Assembly: GCA_030066215.1 (NCBI GenBank)
Contig: JASJCA010000030.1
Location: 1 to 48,918 of the forward strand
Reading direction: 5' to 3'
Length of the DNA: 48,918 nucleotides
Source: Rhodobacter sp.
GTDB taxonomy: Bacteria > Pseudomonadota > Alphaproteobacteria > Rhodobacterales > Rhodobacteraceae
In this document: positions 1 to 8,654 of the stretch, piece by piece
How the letters are laid out: each line of letters begins with the position of its first letter
Position numbering within the stretch: position 1 is the first letter of the stretch
Translations under genes and position numbers: made by a program
The notes under the pieces: generated by a model
What the model was told of the DNA's origin: nothing
The model's input: only the letters and a program-made list of their open reading frames with translations
Databases searched by the model: none

Positions 1-954
1 GATATCCCGATCGAGAACGGCTTTGTCGGCATGGTCGACCGCGAGCACTTCGACGAATTCCTGCGCCAGCGTGCCAAGACGGCCGGAGCGCATCGCTACA
101 AGGGCACCTTCAAGAAACTCGAGCGCGACGGCGACACGACACGCGTCGTCTATCGCGACAAGGTCAGCGGCAACGACTGCAGGTTGCAGACGCGCTATGT
201 CATCGGCGCCGACGGCGCGCGCTCGGACGTCGCGCGGCAAGAGGTACCGGGCGGTGACACGATCCCTTACGTCATCGCCTATCACGAGATCATCGCCGCG
301 CCGGAACTGAAGGGCAGCTACGACCCCAAACGCTGCGACGTGGTCTATGACGGCCGGATCAGCCCCGATTTCTACGGCTGGGTGTTTCCGCACGGCGCGC
401 AAGCCAGCGTCGGCATGGGCACCGGCGTCGACGGGGTCGACCTCAAGAAGGCCACCGCGGATCTGCGCGCCGCCTCGGGCCTCGCCGACTGCCCGACGAT
501 CCGTAAAGAGGGCGCGCCGATCCCACTGCAGCCCTTGGACCGGTGGGACAATGGCCGCGACGTGGTGCTGGCCGGAGATGCCGCCGGCGTCGTGGCGCCA
601 TCCTCCGGCGAAGGCATCTACTATGCTATGATGGGAGGCCGCGTCGCCGCCACGGCCTGCATCTCGGCGCTCGCCACCGGCAACGCCAAGGACCTGAAAC
701 TGGCCCGCAAGATGTTCATGAAAGAGCATAAAATGGTCTTCAAGGTCCTGCGGAGCATGCAGGACGCCTATTATAGGTCCGACGAGCGCCGCGAGCGCTT
801 CGTCAGCCTGTGTCACGATGTCGACGTGCAACGCCTGACCTTCGAGGCCTATATGAACAAGAAACTGGTCAAGGCCCGGCCCATGGCGCATCTGAAAATC
901 GGCCTAAAGAACCTGGCCCACCTGACCCGTCTCGTCTCGCCGTCCTACGTATGA
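1..954 (+). CDS. bchP: Geranylgeranyl reductase BchP, 3' part
   Basis: FAD-dependent geranylgeranyl diphosphate/bacteriochlorophyll reductase. It saturates the geranylgeranyl tail to phytyl at the end of bacteriochlorophyll a synthesis. The reading frame is open from base 1 and has no start here. It begins in the conserved DIPIENGFVGMVDRE segment and keeps the second FAD-binding motif (VVLAGDAAGVVAPSSGEG, about codons 189-206 of the fragment) and a normal C-terminus. The missing N-terminal part is at the other end of the window (48786-48918), which suggests a circular molecule cut inside this gene. The stop overlaps the idi start (ATGA at 951-954), so the two are translationally coupled. The family assignment is firm; the break is a property of the window or contig, not evidence for a pseudogene. 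Confidence 0.93.
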   Translation, partial: DIPIENGFVGMVDREHFDEFLRQRAKTAGAHRYKGTFKKLERDGDTTRVVYRDKVSGNDCRLQTRYVIGADGARSDVARQEVPGGDTIPYVIAYHEIIAAPELKGSYDPKRCDVVYDGRISPDFYGWVFPHGAQASVGMGTGVDGVDLKKATADLRAASGLADCPTIRKEGAPIPLQPLDRWDNGRDVVLAGDAAGVVAPSSGEGIYYAMMGGRVAATACISALATGNAKDLKLARKMFMKEHKMVFKVLRSMQDAYYRSDERRERFVSLCHDVDVQRLTFEAYMNKKLVKARPMAHLKIGLKNLAHLTRLVSPSYV

Positions 955-1481
955 CCGACATGATCCCGGCCTGGGTGAACGGCACACTGACCCCGGTTGA
1001 AAAGCTCGAGGTTCACCGCAAGGGACTGAAGCACAAGGCCGTGTCGGTCTTCGTGATGGACGGCGACAAGGTTCTGATCCAGCAGCGTGCACTGTCGAAG
1101 TACCACACGCCCGGCCTTTGGGCGAACACCTGCTGCACCCATCCATATTGGGACGAGGCGCCCGCCGACTGCGCCGTGCGGCGGCTGCGGGAAGAACTCG
1201 GCATCACCGGCCTGTCGCCATCGCACCGTGACCGCGTCGAATATCGCGCCGATGTCGGCGACGGCCTAACCGAGCACGAAGTGGTCGATATCTTCACCGC
1301 AGAGGCCGGCCCGACCCTCAAGGTCGTCCCAAACCCGGCAGAGGTTGCCGAAACCCGCTGGATCGACCTCTATGAACTCTCGGCCGAGGTTGCCCGCCAT
1401 CCGGCCAGGTTCACGCCTTGGCTGCGTATCTACCTTGAAAAGCACAAAGACCGCATCTTCGGCGCCCTCGCCCGCGTTTGA
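951..1481 (+). CDS. idi: Isopentenyl-diphosphate delta-isomerase (type I)
   Basis: Interconverts isopentenyl and dimethylallyl diphosphate, supplying allylic primer for the carotenoid and phytyl chains. The protein has 176 residues, normal for type I Idi. It contains the Nudix-like core: WANTCCTHPYWDE at about residues 57-69, which holds the catalytic cysteine and metal-binding histidine, followed by RRLREELGI, the Nudix-type helix. The ATG at 951 overlaps the bchP stop. A longer upstream extension in the same frame lies inside bchP and is not needed. It is the last gene of the bchG-orf428-bchP-idi operon. With dxs on the facing strand, two isoprenoid precursor enzymes are carried on this molecule. 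Confidence 0.93.
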   Translation: MTDMIPAWVNGTLTPVEKLEVHRKGLKHKAVSVFVMDGDKVLIQQRALSKYHTPGLWANTCCTHPYWDEAPADCAVRRLREELGITGLSPSHRDRVEYRADVGDGLTEHEVVDIFTAEAGPTLKVVPNPAEVAETRWIDLYELSAEVARHPARFTPWLRIYLEKHKDRIFGALARV

Positions 1482-1501
1482 CAATCTTTGGCAATCTTTG
1501 G
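1482..1501 (+). repeat. Two tandem 10-bp repeats before parD
   Basis: CAATCTTTGG occurs twice in direct succession in the 45-bp gap between idi and parD. A TTGACA that could serve as a -35 element lies at 1478-1483, partly overlapping the idi stop; no convincing -10 is seen. Position and form suit an operator for ParD autorepression, but that is inference. Confidence 0.45.
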
Positions 1502-1526
1502 CATGGTGCTGCAAAGGAGCACTACC

Positions 1527-1784
1527 ATGGCCACGATGAACATCTCTCTGCCCGACAAGATGAAGGAATGGGTCGAGGCGCAGGTCGCCACGGGCCGCTT
1601 TGCCAACGCTTCGGATTACGTCCGCGACATGATCCGCGAAGAGATGGATCGAGAGGCCGCCCTCGCCGAATTCGACCGTCTGATCGAGGAAGCCGAAGCG
1701 AGCGGGATCAGCGAGCGCACGATTGATGAAATAATGGAAGACGCCAGGGCGCGCGCGGACGCCGCTCCGAAAAAACGGGCGTGA
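1527..1784 (+). CDS. parD: ParD-like antitoxin
   Basis: Probable antitoxin of a type II ParDE pair. It has 85 residues. The N-terminus (MNISLPDKMKEWVEAQ) and the following FANASDYVRDMIREEM are the ribbon-helix-helix DNA-binding pattern of ParD/CopG proteins. The C-terminal half is charged and helical, as expected for the toxin-binding part. The ATG at 1527 is preferred over an earlier in-frame start because AAAGGAG at 1513-1519 is correctly spaced. Its stop overlaps the parE start (GTGA), the usual antitoxin-first arrangement. It probably represses its own promoter. It sits between two photosynthesis operons and probably promotes plasmid retention. Confidence 0.85.
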   Translation: MATMNISLPDKMKEWVEAQVATGRFANASDYVRDMIREEMDREAALAEFDRLIEEAEASGISERTIDEIMEDARARADAAPKKRA

Positions 1785-2074
1785 CTTATGAACTCACCCG
1801 CGAAGCCGCAGAGGATGTGGCCGAGATCTTCGTTGCATCAAATGTTGAACATGGCCGCGCCCAAGCAGAAAAGTACCAGGCGGCGTTGATCCACAAACTA
1901 GACCTGGTTGGTGACTTCCCACACATGGGACGGCGTCACAAAAGGCGTGGCGTTGAGCTAAGGGTGGTTCCGCAAGGTGTTCACGTCATCATCTACCGGG
2001 TTATAAAGGACGACACGGCGCTCATTTTGCGGATCTTCCACCAGCGCGAAGATTGGTTTCGGTATCTGCGTTAA
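1781..2074 (+). CDS. parE: ParE-like toxin (RelE/ParE superfamily)
   Basis: Probable toxin of the ParDE pair, 97 residues. Family features seen are an N-terminal [14 protein letters not shown] helix, [10 protein letters not shown] in the middle and the C-terminal pattern HVIIYRVI...[11 protein letters not shown]. Characterised ParE toxins act on DNA gyrase; that target is inferred from the family. The start is GTG at 1781, overlapping the parD stop by four bases. Its stop (2072-2074) overlaps the dxs stop on the other strand, so no spacer or terminator separates the module from dxs. It appears intact. Confidence 0.87.
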   Translation: MTYELTREAAEDVAEIFVASNVEHGRAQAEKYQAALIHKLDLVGDFPHMGRRHKRRGVELRVVPQGVHVIIYRVIKDDTALILRIFHQREDWFRYLR

Positions 2075-3993
2075 GCCCGCGCCGCCCCGAATGCCGGCGC
2101 CACGACGCCCAATGCGTCCATCGCCGTCCGTGCGATATCTGCTGCCGTCAGCCCGGCCGCGGCGTACATGGCCGCCGGCGAGTCCTGGTCGATGAAGCGG
2201 TCGGGCAAGGTCATCGTGCGGATCTTCAGACCCCGGTCCAACGCCCCTGCCCCGGCCAGGTACTGCAGCACATGCGCGCCGAATCCGCCCGCCGCGCCCT
2301 GTTCCACCGTGACCAGCACTTCGTGATGCCGCGCCAATTGCCGGATCAGGCCGGTGTCGAGCGGCTTGGCGAAGCGCGCATCCGCCACCGTCGCCGAGAT
2401 ACCGCGCGCCTGCAGCTCCTCAGCCGCCGCCAGCGTCTCGCCCAGATGCGCCCCGAAGGACAGTAGCGCCACGGTCGAGCCCTCCTCTACCACACGGCCC
2501 TTGCCGATTTCCAGAACCTCGCCACGTTCCGGCATCTCCACGCCGACGCCCTCACCACGTGGATAGCGGAAGGCGATCGGTCCCTCGTCATAGGCCGCCG
2601 CCGTGGCCACCATGTGCACCAATTCCGCCTCATCCCCGGCCGCCATCACAACAAACCCCGGCAGATTCGCGAGATAAGCGATGTCGAACGCACCCGCATG
2701 CGTCGCCCCATCCGCGCCGACCAACCCCGCCCGATCGATCGCGAACCGTACAGGTAAACCCTGCAAAGCAACGTCATGCACCACTTGGTCATAGCCGCGC
2801 TGCAGGAACGTCGAGTAGATCGCGCAGAACGGTTTCAACCCGCTCGCCGCCATGCCGGCCGCGAACGTCACGCCGTGCTGTTCGGCGATGCCCACATCAA
2901 ACACCCGTGCGGGGAAGCGGTCAGCCAGGACATTGACACCGGTGCCCGACGGCATCGCCGCCGTCACCGCCACGATTTTTGGATCGCGTTCTGCCTCGGT
3001 GGTCAGCGCGTTTCCGAATACCTTCGTGTATGCCGGCGCATTCGACTTGGACTTCTTCTGTGTGCCCGACACCACATCGAATTTCGACACGCCGTGGTAC
3101 TTGTCCGCCGAGGTCTCGGCCGGCCGGTACCCCTTGCCCTTCACTGTACAGACATGGATCAATGTCGGTCCGGTCGCCCGTGCCCGAGCCGCGCGCAACA
3201 CCGGCAAAAGCTGTGACATGTCGTGGCCGTCGATCGGCCCGACGTAAGAAAACCCGAGCTCCTCGAACAGGGTCCCCTGCCCGCCCGGCAAGCCGGTCAC
3301 AAGCTGCCGCGCCCGGCGCGCGCCTTCGCGGAACGGCCCCGGCAACGCCGCTTCGAAGCCCTCGGCCATCTTCTCGAACGCCGCCGCCTGAGGGCTTGCA
3401 TAGAGACCGCTCAAATAAGCCGACATCGCGCCCACCGGCGGCGCAATCGACATCTCGTTGTCGTTCAGGATCACGAACAGCCGGCGGCCTTCGCTGCCTG
3501 CGTTGTTCAGCGCCTCATAGGCCATGCCGGCCGAGATCGAGCCGTCGCCGATCACCGCGATCGCGTCGCCCGTCGCTTGCCCCATGTCGCGGCCGACGGT
3601 GAAACCCAGAGCCGCCGAGATCGAGGTCGAGGAATGCGCTGCGCCGAACGGGTCGAACTCCGACTCCGTCCGTTTGGTGAACCCGCTCAATCCCCCGCCC
3701 TGGCGCAGCGTCCGAATCCGGTCGCGCCGTCCGGTCAGCACCTTATGCGGATAGCACTGATGCCCCACATCCCAGACCAGCTTGTCGAACGGCGTGTTGA
3801 ACACCGCGTGGATCGCCACGCTCAGTTCGACGACACCAAGCGACGAGCCCAGATGCCCGCCGGTCTCGGACACCGCGGAGATCACCTCGGCGCGCAACTC
3901 GTCGGCCAGCCGCGCCAGCTCAGCGTCGCTGAGAGCCTTCAGATCGGCCGGTCCGGCGACGCGGTCGAGGGTCGGGGTCGTGGGGCGGGACAT
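2071..3993 (-). CDS. dxs: 1-deoxy-D-xylulose-5-phosphate synthase
   Basis: Thiamine-diphosphate enzyme that joins pyruvate and glyceraldehyde 3-phosphate, the first and flux-setting step of the MEP isoprenoid route. It has 640 residues, full length. Motifs: HLGSSLG (about 47-53), [10 protein letters not shown] (about 75-84), the ThDP site [18 protein letters not shown] (about 149-166) and [12 protein letters not shown] (about 177-188). The transketolase C-terminal domain is complete. The ATG at 3993 has GGGAGG six bases upstream (4000-4005). It lies downstream of pufX, as in Rhodobacter, but is separated from the puf genes by a terminator at 4017-4054. It probably gets limited read-through from puf or a promoter not recognised here. 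Confidence 0.95.
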   Translation of the reverse strand: MSRPTTPTLDRVAGPADLKALSDAELARLADELRAEVISAVSETGGHLGSSLGVVELSVAIHAVFNTPFDKLVWDVGHQCYPHKVLTGRRDRIRTLRQGGGLSGFTKRTESEFDPFGAAHSSTSISAALGFTVGRDMGQATGDAIAVIGDGSISAGMAYEALNNAGSEGRRLFVILNDNEMSIAPPVGAMSAYLSGLYASPQAAAFEKMAEGFEAALPGPFREGARRARQLVTGLPGGQGTLFEELGFSYVGPIDGHDMSQLLPVLRAARARATGPTLIHVCTVKGKGYRPAETSADKYHGVSKFDVVSGTQKKSKSNAPAYTKVFGNALTTEAERDPKIVAVTAAMPSGTGVNVLADRFPARVFDVGIAEQHGVTFAAGMAASGLKPFCAIYSTFLQRGYDQVVHDVALQGLPVRFAIDRAGLVGADGATHAGAFDIAYLANLPGFVVMAAGDEAELVHMVATAAAYDEGPIAFRYPRGEGVGVEMPERGEVLEIGKGRVVEEGSTVALLSFGAHLGETLAAAEELQARGISATVADARFAKPLDTGLIRQLARHHEVLVTVEQGAAGGFGAHVLQYLAGAGALDRGLKIRTMTLPDRFIDQDSPAAMYAAAGLTAADIARTAMDALGVVAPAFGAARA

Positions 3994-4016
3994 GGGCAGC
4001 CTCCCGTGCTATGATC

Positions 4017-4054
4017 AAAAGAGCACCGCCGAGGGCGCAAGCCCAGGGCGGTGC
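4017..4054 (-). terminator. Intrinsic terminator between pufX and dxs
   Basis: On the - strand GCACCGCC (4047-4054) pairs with GGCGGTGC (4023-4030). The loop itself folds as GGGC-TTGC-GCCC. TCTTTTG follows directly, giving a short U tract. It ends or attenuates the puf transcript about 24 bases before the dxs start. Confidence 0.75.
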
Positions 4055-4058
4055 CAGT

Positions 4059-4129
4059 TTCCTGTAGCCAACAGGAAGGGAACCGGGGTGTGGAGGCCCC
4101 GATGTTCGAGCCCCAACCGGGGCTCGAAC
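4059..4129 (-). other. Further hairpins in the puf 3' region
   Basis: Two more inverted repeats lie between pufX and the terminator. GTTCGAGCCCC/GGGGCTCGAAC (4104-4114 with 4119-4129) has an 11-bp stem and 4-base loop. TTCCTGT/ACAGGAA (4059-4065 with 4071-4077) has a 7-bp stem. A third, GGGCGG/CCGCCC (4143-4148 with 4158-4163), adjoins the pufX stop. Neither of the two main hairpins has a U tract, so a role in protecting the mRNA 3' end is more likely than termination. That role is inference. Confidence 0.55.
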
Positions 4130-4168
4130 CCTTTTGGAGGCAGGGCGGAGAGTGACACCGCCCCAGCC

Positions 4169-4411
4169 TCAGATCACGTGGCGACCGTCATCCAGGCGAA
4201 GCTGGGACTCGATCTGCGGCATAGGCTCGGGCGCGGTCTTGCTGTCCTCGGGCAGCAGTTCGCCAATGGCATAGATCACCAGCATGACCGCGATCAGCCC
4301 AAACAGCACCAGTGCGGCGTAGACCGCTCCCATCGCCATGTGTCGAAACACCCAGCCGTAGAGCGAAGGCTTTGCGCCCTCGTGCTCGAGAAACCACTCT
4401 TTGTTCGACAT
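4169..4411 (-). CDS. pufX: Intrinsic membrane protein PufX
   Basis: Small LH1-reaction-centre subunit that in Rhodobacter leaves a gap in the LH1 ring for quinone exchange and can organise dimers. It has 80 residues. A short polar N-terminus is followed by one membrane helix (about 28-50), with a glycine on either side of YAALVLF (positions 29 and 38), and then by GELLPED, matching the Rhodobacter pattern of G..LP after the helix. The C-terminus is polar. AGGAGG at 4420-4425 overlaps the pufM stop and fits the ATG at 4411. PufX sequences diverge strongly, so the call rests on size, topology, this motif and the position after pufM. Many roseobacters have the tetrahaem cytochrome gene pufC here instead. 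Confidence 0.82.
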   Translation of the reverse strand: MSNKEWFLEHEGAKPSLYGWVFRHMAMGAVYAALVLFGLIAVMLVIYAIGELLPEDSKTAPEPMPQIESQLRLDDGRHVI

Positions 4412-4423
4412 TTCTCAAGCCTC

Positions 4424-5350
4424 CTATTGATCGAGCGGCGCGTAGCCGTGCTCTTGCGCCCAGACGTACCAGTTGTCGACGACCGTCCCGGTCAGCAGGA
4501 TGCCGATCCCGCCGGTCAGCGTGCACAAGACCGCAAACCACCAGGCCCAGCGGTGGATGCCTTCCATCGTGGCGTTGAAGCCCATGGTCCAGCGCCAGAA
4601 CAGCGCCGCGCGTTCGCTGGCCGTGCCGCGATCGACGATCTGCTCGATCTCGCGATCGCCGCCGAAGCGTGAGACGGCGAGGATCGTCGCGCCGTGCATG
4701 GCGAAGAGCAGCGCCGAGCCGTAGAGGAACACGATCGAAAGCGCGTGGAACGGGTTGTAGAACAGGTTGCCATAGGTGATCGAAAACAGGTTGGTCCAGT
4801 CGAGATGGGTGAAGATGCCGTAAGGCACCGCCTCGGACCAGCTGCCCATCAGCACCGGCCGGATCAGACCCAGCACCAGGAACAGCCAGATCGCGGACGC
4901 GAAGGCATAGGCCACATGCTTGCCCATCTTCTGCTGTTCGGCCAGCGTCCAGGCGCGGAGCCACCAGGCGCAGACCGAGATCAGCAGGAAGAACGAGGCG
5001 ATCAGGTAGTAGCCTCCCTCAGCCAACGGCGGGAACGACAGCCCATAATCCGGCGACGGCGGATCCAGCGACAGGTAGAACAGATCGCGCATGAAGACGC
5101 CGGGGTTGTACCCCGCCTGTCCCCAAAACCACATGCCGACCATCACGAACCAGATCAGCCCGGTCGCCAGCCCGACTACACCGAACGGCCCAAGATAAAT
5201 CGGCCCCAGCTGTGCATTACCGAACCAGCCCAGAAGCGGCGAGAACGACGCGTTTTTGCTCCGGTCCCGCAGATCGGCATCCTCGACCATGCCCATTTCG
5301 GGCGGACCCTGGACTTGGACCTGAGTGAAGATGTTCTGATAGTTAACCAT
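4424..5350 (-). CDS. pufM: Photosynthetic reaction centre M subunit
   Basis: M subunit of the type II reaction centre. It has 308 residues from the ATG at 5350, beginning [18 protein letters not shown], the typical PufM N-terminus. The track upstream of this ATG is only the overlapping end of pufL. Five membrane helices can be followed. Histidine-containing segments that bind bacteriochlorophyll and the non-haem iron in this family are present (for example HLDWTNLFS and GIHRWAWW). The first 8 bases overlap pufL, a conserved arrangement that couples equimolar L and M synthesis. Confidence 0.97.
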   Translation of the reverse strand: MVNYQNIFTQVQVQGPPEMGMVEDADLRDRSKNASFSPLLGWFGNAQLGPIYLGPFGVVGLATGLIWFVMVGMWFWGQAGYNPGVFMRDLFYLSLDPPSPDYGLSFPPLAEGGYYLIASFFLLISVCAWWLRAWTLAEQQKMGKHVAYAFASAIWLFLVLGLIRPVLMGSWSEAVPYGIFTHLDWTNLFSITYGNLFYNPFHALSIVFLYGSALLFAMHGATILAVSRFGGDREIEQIVDRGTASERAALFWRWTMGFNATMEGIHRWAWWFAVLCTLTGGIGILLTGTVVDNWYVWAQEHGYAPLDQ

Positions 5351-6191
5351 TTGCGCCTCCCTCAAGGTCGACCCACCAGGGCAGTTCGATGTACCAATCC
5401 CACCAGGCAATCCACTCGTCGAACCAGACGGTGCCGGAAATTACGATGCAAACCGCGCTCCAGAACCCTGCATTCAGCGCCAACAGCAGACCCAAGCGGT
5501 GAATGCCGAGCGGCCCGATCGAATAGCCGATGAAATCGCGGAAGAACGTGTCCTCGTGATCGGGCGACCGCACGGTCTCGCCCTTTTCGGGGTTCACCGC
5601 CGACAGCACCAGCGAGCCATGCAGCGCCAGCGCCAGCGTCGTGGTGAAGAAGAACGTCACCGCGATCATATGTGCCGGGTTGTAGTGGAAGTTGCCGTAG
5701 GTGTAGCCGGTATTCGACACCCAATCGAGGTGGCTCCAGATCCCGTACGGGAAGCCATAACCCCAGGCGCCCATCAGGATCGGCCGGATCACGACCAGCG
5801 TGGTATATGCCAGGATCGCAAAGCCAAAGGCGATCGGCACATGCAGCCCCATGCCCAGCTTGCGCGCGATTTCCACCTCGCGCAGCATCCAGGATATGAA
5901 GGCCCCGTGCGCGCAGATCGTGATGATCTGCCACAGCCCGCCTTTGTCCAGCGGGGCCGCCCCCAGCCCATATTCCAGGTTCGGCGCAGGGATCGAAATC
6001 AGCCAGGGGTTCCATTCCCCCTGCAGTACCGCGCCGTAGAAGATCAGAATCGTCCCCAGGGCGGCGAAAAAGATCGTCGTCACCCCAAAGAACCCGACGA
6101 AAAACGGCCCGACCCAGAAGTCGAACATCTCTCCGCCGACAAGCGTACCCCCCGGCACGCGATATTTCCGTTCGAAGCTGAGCATTGCCAT
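5343..6191 (-). CDS. pufL: Photosynthetic reaction centre L subunit
   Basis: L subunit of the reaction centre. Together with PufM it holds the special pair, accessory pigments, quinones and iron in the cytoplasmic membrane. It has 282 residues starting [16 protein letters not shown], the invariant family start. Five membrane helices are visible, with [11 protein letters not shown] and the conserved [15 protein letters not shown] near the iron and QB region. The C-terminus is [13 protein letters not shown] plus a short tail. It lies 151 bp downstream of pufA, a spacer holding mRNA hairpins, and overlaps pufM by 8 bp. Confidence 0.97.
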   Translation of the reverse strand: MAMLSFERKYRVPGGTLVGGEMFDFWVGPFFVGFFGVTTIFFAALGTILIFYGAVLQGEWNPWLISIPAPNLEYGLGAAPLDKGGLWQIITICAHGAFISWMLREVEIARKLGMGLHVPIAFGFAILAYTTLVVIRPILMGAWGYGFPYGIWSHLDWVSNTGYTYGNFHYNPAHMIAVTFFFTTTLALALHGSLVLSAVNPEKGETVRSPDHEDTFFRDFIGYSIGPLGIHRLGLLLALNAGFWSAVCIVISGTVWFDEWIAWWDWYIELPWWVDLEGGANG

Positions 6192-6258
6192 ACTTCTGTT
6201 CTCCGCTTGTGGCGGCCTTCGTCGTCAGCGGCGAAGCCGTCGTTCCGTATCGGTGGCC

Positions 6259-6280
6259 GCGGGCGGCGCCGGCCGCCCGC
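6259..6280 (-). other. GC-rich hairpin between pufA and pufL
   Basis: GCGGGCGG (6259-6266) and CCGCCCGC (6273-6280) form an 8-bp all-GC stem with a 6-base loop. In Rhodobacter, stem-loops in this same spacer block 3'-to-5' decay and raise pufBA mRNA over pufLM mRNA. The same role is inferred here. A second, weaker inverted repeat (GCCGGGCCC with GGGTCCGGC on the - strand) lies just after the pufA stop. Confidence 0.6.
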
Positions 6281-6342
6281 AGCATTCTTGCATCGACGAA
6301 TGGGTCGAGGGTGCCGGACCCAGCCGGGCCCGGCGAACGGCG

Positions 6343-6507
6343 TCAGCCGCCCGCCGCCTTCATGGCGGCGATCTCGAACCAGTTGTAGTGGTCGGTGCTC
6401 AGCAGGACGAGGTGAATCATCGCTGCCAGCAGGAAGAGGAAGACCCCCTGCGCCACGAAGACGCGACGCGGATCGAAGATCAGCCAAATCTTGTAGAATT
6501 GGGACAT
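6343..6507 (-). CDS. pufA: Light-harvesting LH1 alpha subunit
   Basis: Core antenna alpha polypeptide of 54 residues. It begins [21 protein letters not shown], the standard LH1-alpha start, and has one membrane helix with the bacteriochlorophyll-binding histidine in [10 protein letters not shown] (His32). DHYNWFEI follows the helix on the periplasmic side. The ATG at 6507 follows the pufB stop by 13 bases. It pairs with PufB to form the ring around the reaction centre. Confidence 0.95.
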   Translation of the reverse strand: MSQFYKIWLIFDPRRVFVAQGVFLFLLAAMIHLVLLSTDHYNWFEIAAMKAAGG

Positions 6508-6520
6508 CCTTCAATCTCCC

Positions 6521-6670
6521 TCAGAACCACGGACGCCAGATGAACGTCGCCAGATGAGCAACCACGGCGATGGCTACGAATAGCCAAAGCCCGCTCATAT
6601 AGACGGCGTGCAGCTCTTGCGCCTGCTCGTCGGTTAGACCTGTGAACGACAGGTCGGTTCTATCACTCAT
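6521..6670 (-). CDS. pufB: Light-harvesting LH1 beta subunit
   Basis: Core antenna beta polypeptide of 49 residues: [20 protein letters not shown], a membrane helix with the pigment-ligating histidine in VVAHLATF (His39), and the typical C-terminus FIWRPWF. The ATG at 6670 is preceded on the - strand by AAAGGAGAG, a good ribosome binding site. It lies upstream of pufA in the usual BA order. Confidence 0.95.
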   Translation of the reverse strand: MSDRTDLSFTGLTDEQAQELHAVYMSGLWLFVAIAVVAHLATFIWRPWF

Positions 6671-6748
6671 GCAACTCTCCTTTGGATCGTCAGAGTGACG
6701 CCGCGTCCCCCGCGGCCGGGTCCCCTCAAGGCTTTCGGCCCGTCAGGT

Positions 6749-6777
6749 ATTCGCCCCTCCGGGGGGGAGGGGCGAAT
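6749..6777 (-). other. Strong hairpin between pufQ and pufB
   Basis: ATTCGCCCCTCC (6749-6760) and GGAGGGGCGAAT (6766-6777) form a perfect 12-bp stem with a 5-base loop in the 121-bp pufQ-pufB spacer. There is no U tract. It may mark or protect the processed 5' end of the abundant pufBA message, or limit read-through from bchZ/pufQ. The function is inferred. Confidence 0.6.
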
Positions 6778-6791
6778 CTCGAAGTCGGCCC

Positions 6792-7016
6792 TTAGGCCGC
6801 GAATATCATCGGCGTGATGATCCGCGCCTGGCTCCAGGCGCGCGCCACCGGTCCCCGCTCCGGCACGCTCAAGGTCCGCCCGGCCTGCAAGGCCCAGGTC
6901 AGCGTCGCCAAAGGCAGGGTCGCCAGAAAGATGAGGCCGAAATAGACACAGTATTCCCGTTTCGGCGGCACATGGCTGCGCACCTGAACGGGCATGTCCG
7001 GTGTGATATCGGTCAT
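6792..7016 (-). CDS. pufQ: PufQ, bacteriochlorophyll/complex formation protein
   Basis: First gene of the puf operon, 74 residues. A short cytoplasmic N-terminus ([19 protein letters not shown]) runs into one membrane helix (about 24-45), followed by a polar region and a short hydrophobic C-terminus. Genetic work in Rhodobacter links PufQ to bacteriochlorophyll supply and complex formation; its biochemical activity is not settled. The start overlaps the bchZ stop (ATGA at 7013-7016), tying puf to the bchCXYZ superoperon. Confidence 0.88.
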   Translation of the reverse strand: MTDITPDMPVQVRSHVPPKREYCVYFGLIFLATLPLATLTWALQAGRTLSVPERGPVARAWSQARIITPMIFAA

Positions 7017-8485
7017 CGGGTTCCTCCTTGTTCAGCCGCCGTCGCCCGCAGGGCCTCGACGGTTTCCTTGACCACCCGTTCGGCGCCCTGCGCCAAGGCG
7101 GCGCGTTCGGCGGCATCGCGCAGTGACTTCGCTGCGCTGATCCGGGTGAGAATGGGGTGCTCGGCCACGATCCGGTCGAGCTCTGCCTGGGCATCCGCGT
7201 CCCAGGGGAAATCGCGGCGCAGCGTGGTGGGCGTCGCCGCAGCGCTATCCATTTCTCTGGCCAGCGGCAGGATTTGGAACAACGCGTCGAACAGACCGTT
7301 GCACACCTCCTGCAACAGATAGGTCGCGCCGGCATAGCCCATGAACGGTGTGCCGGTGGCGCGCCGGATCGCGGCGCCAGGGAAGCTCGCTGGGATGAAG
7401 GCCGGCGAGGGCCCATGACCGCCCTTGGTTTCGGCCAAGTAGATCTTCTCGTTGATCGACCCCAGCACAATCAAGGGCCGGTGCTGGCCGATCAGCGCCC
7501 GCACCTCTTCGTTGTTGGTCTTCTTGCCCGCGACCCGCGCCACGGCAAAGGCGCAAGGCAGGCCCAATTCAGACTCTAAGTAATGCCGGATTCCACGCGC
7601 ATAGGTCTCGTTCGCGACGATGCCGAAACTCGCGGTGGCAAAGAAATCTTGCGTCACCGACCGCCAGAGATCCCAGACCGGCTTCAGCGTCGAATGTTTT
7701 TCGCGCTCGATGAACGGCTCAGGATCGAGCCCCAGCATCTCGCCCAGGGTCCGCAGGAACTTCGTCGTCGAGTCCACGCCAATCGGCGCCTGCAGGTACG
7801 GCTTGCCCAGCACCTCAGCGAGGCCCCGGCCAAACTCGCGGTACATCACCACATTGGCATCGGCATTCACCAGATTCCGCATCTCGGCCAGATGCGCGCC
7901 AAGCGGCATGACCATGTTGATCTCGGCGCCGATGCCTTCAACCAGCCGCCGGATCTCGGCCAGGTCCGAGGGCATGTTGAACGTGCCATACATCGGCCCC
8001 AGAATGTTGACCCGCGGCTTCGCGCCCTCTTCGCGTTTCTTCTCGGGCGGCATCCGTCCCTTGGTCATGCCGAACTCGGTGAAGATCCAGGTCATCGCCC
8101 GGTCGGCGGCCTCCCACTGATCTTCATCGATCGTCCGCGGCAGGAAGCGCTGGATGTTCGTACCTTGAGGCGTCACCCCGCCGCCGATCATCTCGGCGAT
8201 CGAGCCGGTGACGACCACGGCCGGCAGCGCCGGATCGAGCGTCTTCCACGCCCGCTTCATCGCGCCCTCGGTCCCGTCGCGGCCCAGCTCTTCCTCGCCC
8301 AGCCCAGTCACCACAATCGGCAATTCATGCGGCGGCAGCGCATCGGTGTAATGCAGAACCGAAGTCACCGGCAGATTTTCACATCCCACCGGCCCATCGA
8401 TCACCACCTGCAAGCCCTTCACGGCACAGAAGGCATAGACCGCCCCCCAATACCCCCCTGCCCTATCGTGATCCTGGATCAGCAT
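7013..8485 (-). CDS. bchZ: Chlorophyllide a reductase subunit BchZ
   Basis: Catalytic-component subunit of chlorophyllide oxidoreductase, which with BchX and BchY reduces ring B on the way to bacteriochlorophyllide a. It has 490 residues from the ATG at 8485 ([19 protein letters not shown]). Conserved segments are [22 protein letters not shown], with a cluster cysteine, and [20 protein letters not shown]. The frame stays open upstream to 8647, but that part has no family similarity. Unlike the tight joins around it, bchZ is separated from bchY by 169 bp containing tandem repeats. It overlaps pufQ by 4 bp. Confidence 0.96.
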   Translation of the reverse strand: MLIQDHDRAGGYWGAVYAFCAVKGLQVVIDGPVGCENLPVTSVLHYTDALPPHELPIVVTGLGEEELGRDGTEGAMKRAWKTLDPALPAVVVTGSIAEMIGGGVTPQGTNIQRFLPRTIDEDQWEAADRAMTWIFTEFGMTKGRMPPEKKREEGAKPRVNILGPMYGTFNMPSDLAEIRRLVEGIGAEINMVMPLGAHLAEMRNLVNADANVVMYREFGRGLAEVLGKPYLQAPIGVDSTTKFLRTLGEMLGLDPEPFIEREKHSTLKPVWDLWRSVTQDFFATASFGIVANETYARGIRHYLESELGLPCAFAVARVAGKKTNNEEVRALIGQHRPLIVLGSINEKIYLAETKGGHGPSPAFIPASFPGAAIRRATGTPFMGYAGATYLLQEVCNGLFDALFQILPLAREMDSAAATPTTLRRDFPWDADAQAELDRIVAEHPILTRISAAKSLRDAAERAALAQGAERVVKETVEALRATAAEQGGTR

Positions 8486-8547
8486 GGGGACCCGCTCCCA
8501 AGCTTCATCTGGCCAAAAAAATCCTGGGGTGAATTGGCGCAGCCAAG

Positions 8548-8621
8548 AGGGGCAAAGCCCCTGCCCCACCCAGAATGCTGCGCTGCAGTACCGACGTAAT
8601 ACCGACGTAATACCGGCGTTT
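8548..8621 (-). repeat. Tandem 11-bp repeats and small hairpin in the bchY-bchZ spacer
   Basis: TACCGACGTAA is repeated exactly at 8589-8599 and 8600-8610, with a third, changed copy (TACCGGCGTTT) at 8611-8621. The 11-bp period is about one helical turn. Nearby AGGGGC-AAA-GCCCCT (8548-8562) forms a small hairpin. The spacer interrupts an otherwise overlapping operon. Its role is unknown. Confidence 0.6.
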
Positions 8622-8654
8622 TGCAGACAGCGGTTTCTGGGGCCCAAACACGCA

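Noticed and set aside
3223..4014. Long + strand open frame opposite dxs, and similar frames opposite bchH, hemA and acsF
   Set aside because: They are mirror readings of well-identified genes in G+C-rich DNA, with arginine/histidine-rich translations and no recognisable domains or ribosome sites.
4104..4129. GTTCGAGCCCC...GGGGCTCGAAC resembling a tRNA T-arm
   Set aside because: It is a perfect 11-bp stem with a 4-base loop. No acceptor, D or anticodon arms surround it. It fits an mRNA 3' hairpin better.
8486..8647. Coding extension of bchZ through the spacer
   Set aside because: Open frame but no family similarity, and it would translate the tandem repeats. The ATG at 8485 gives the conserved BchZ N-terminus.
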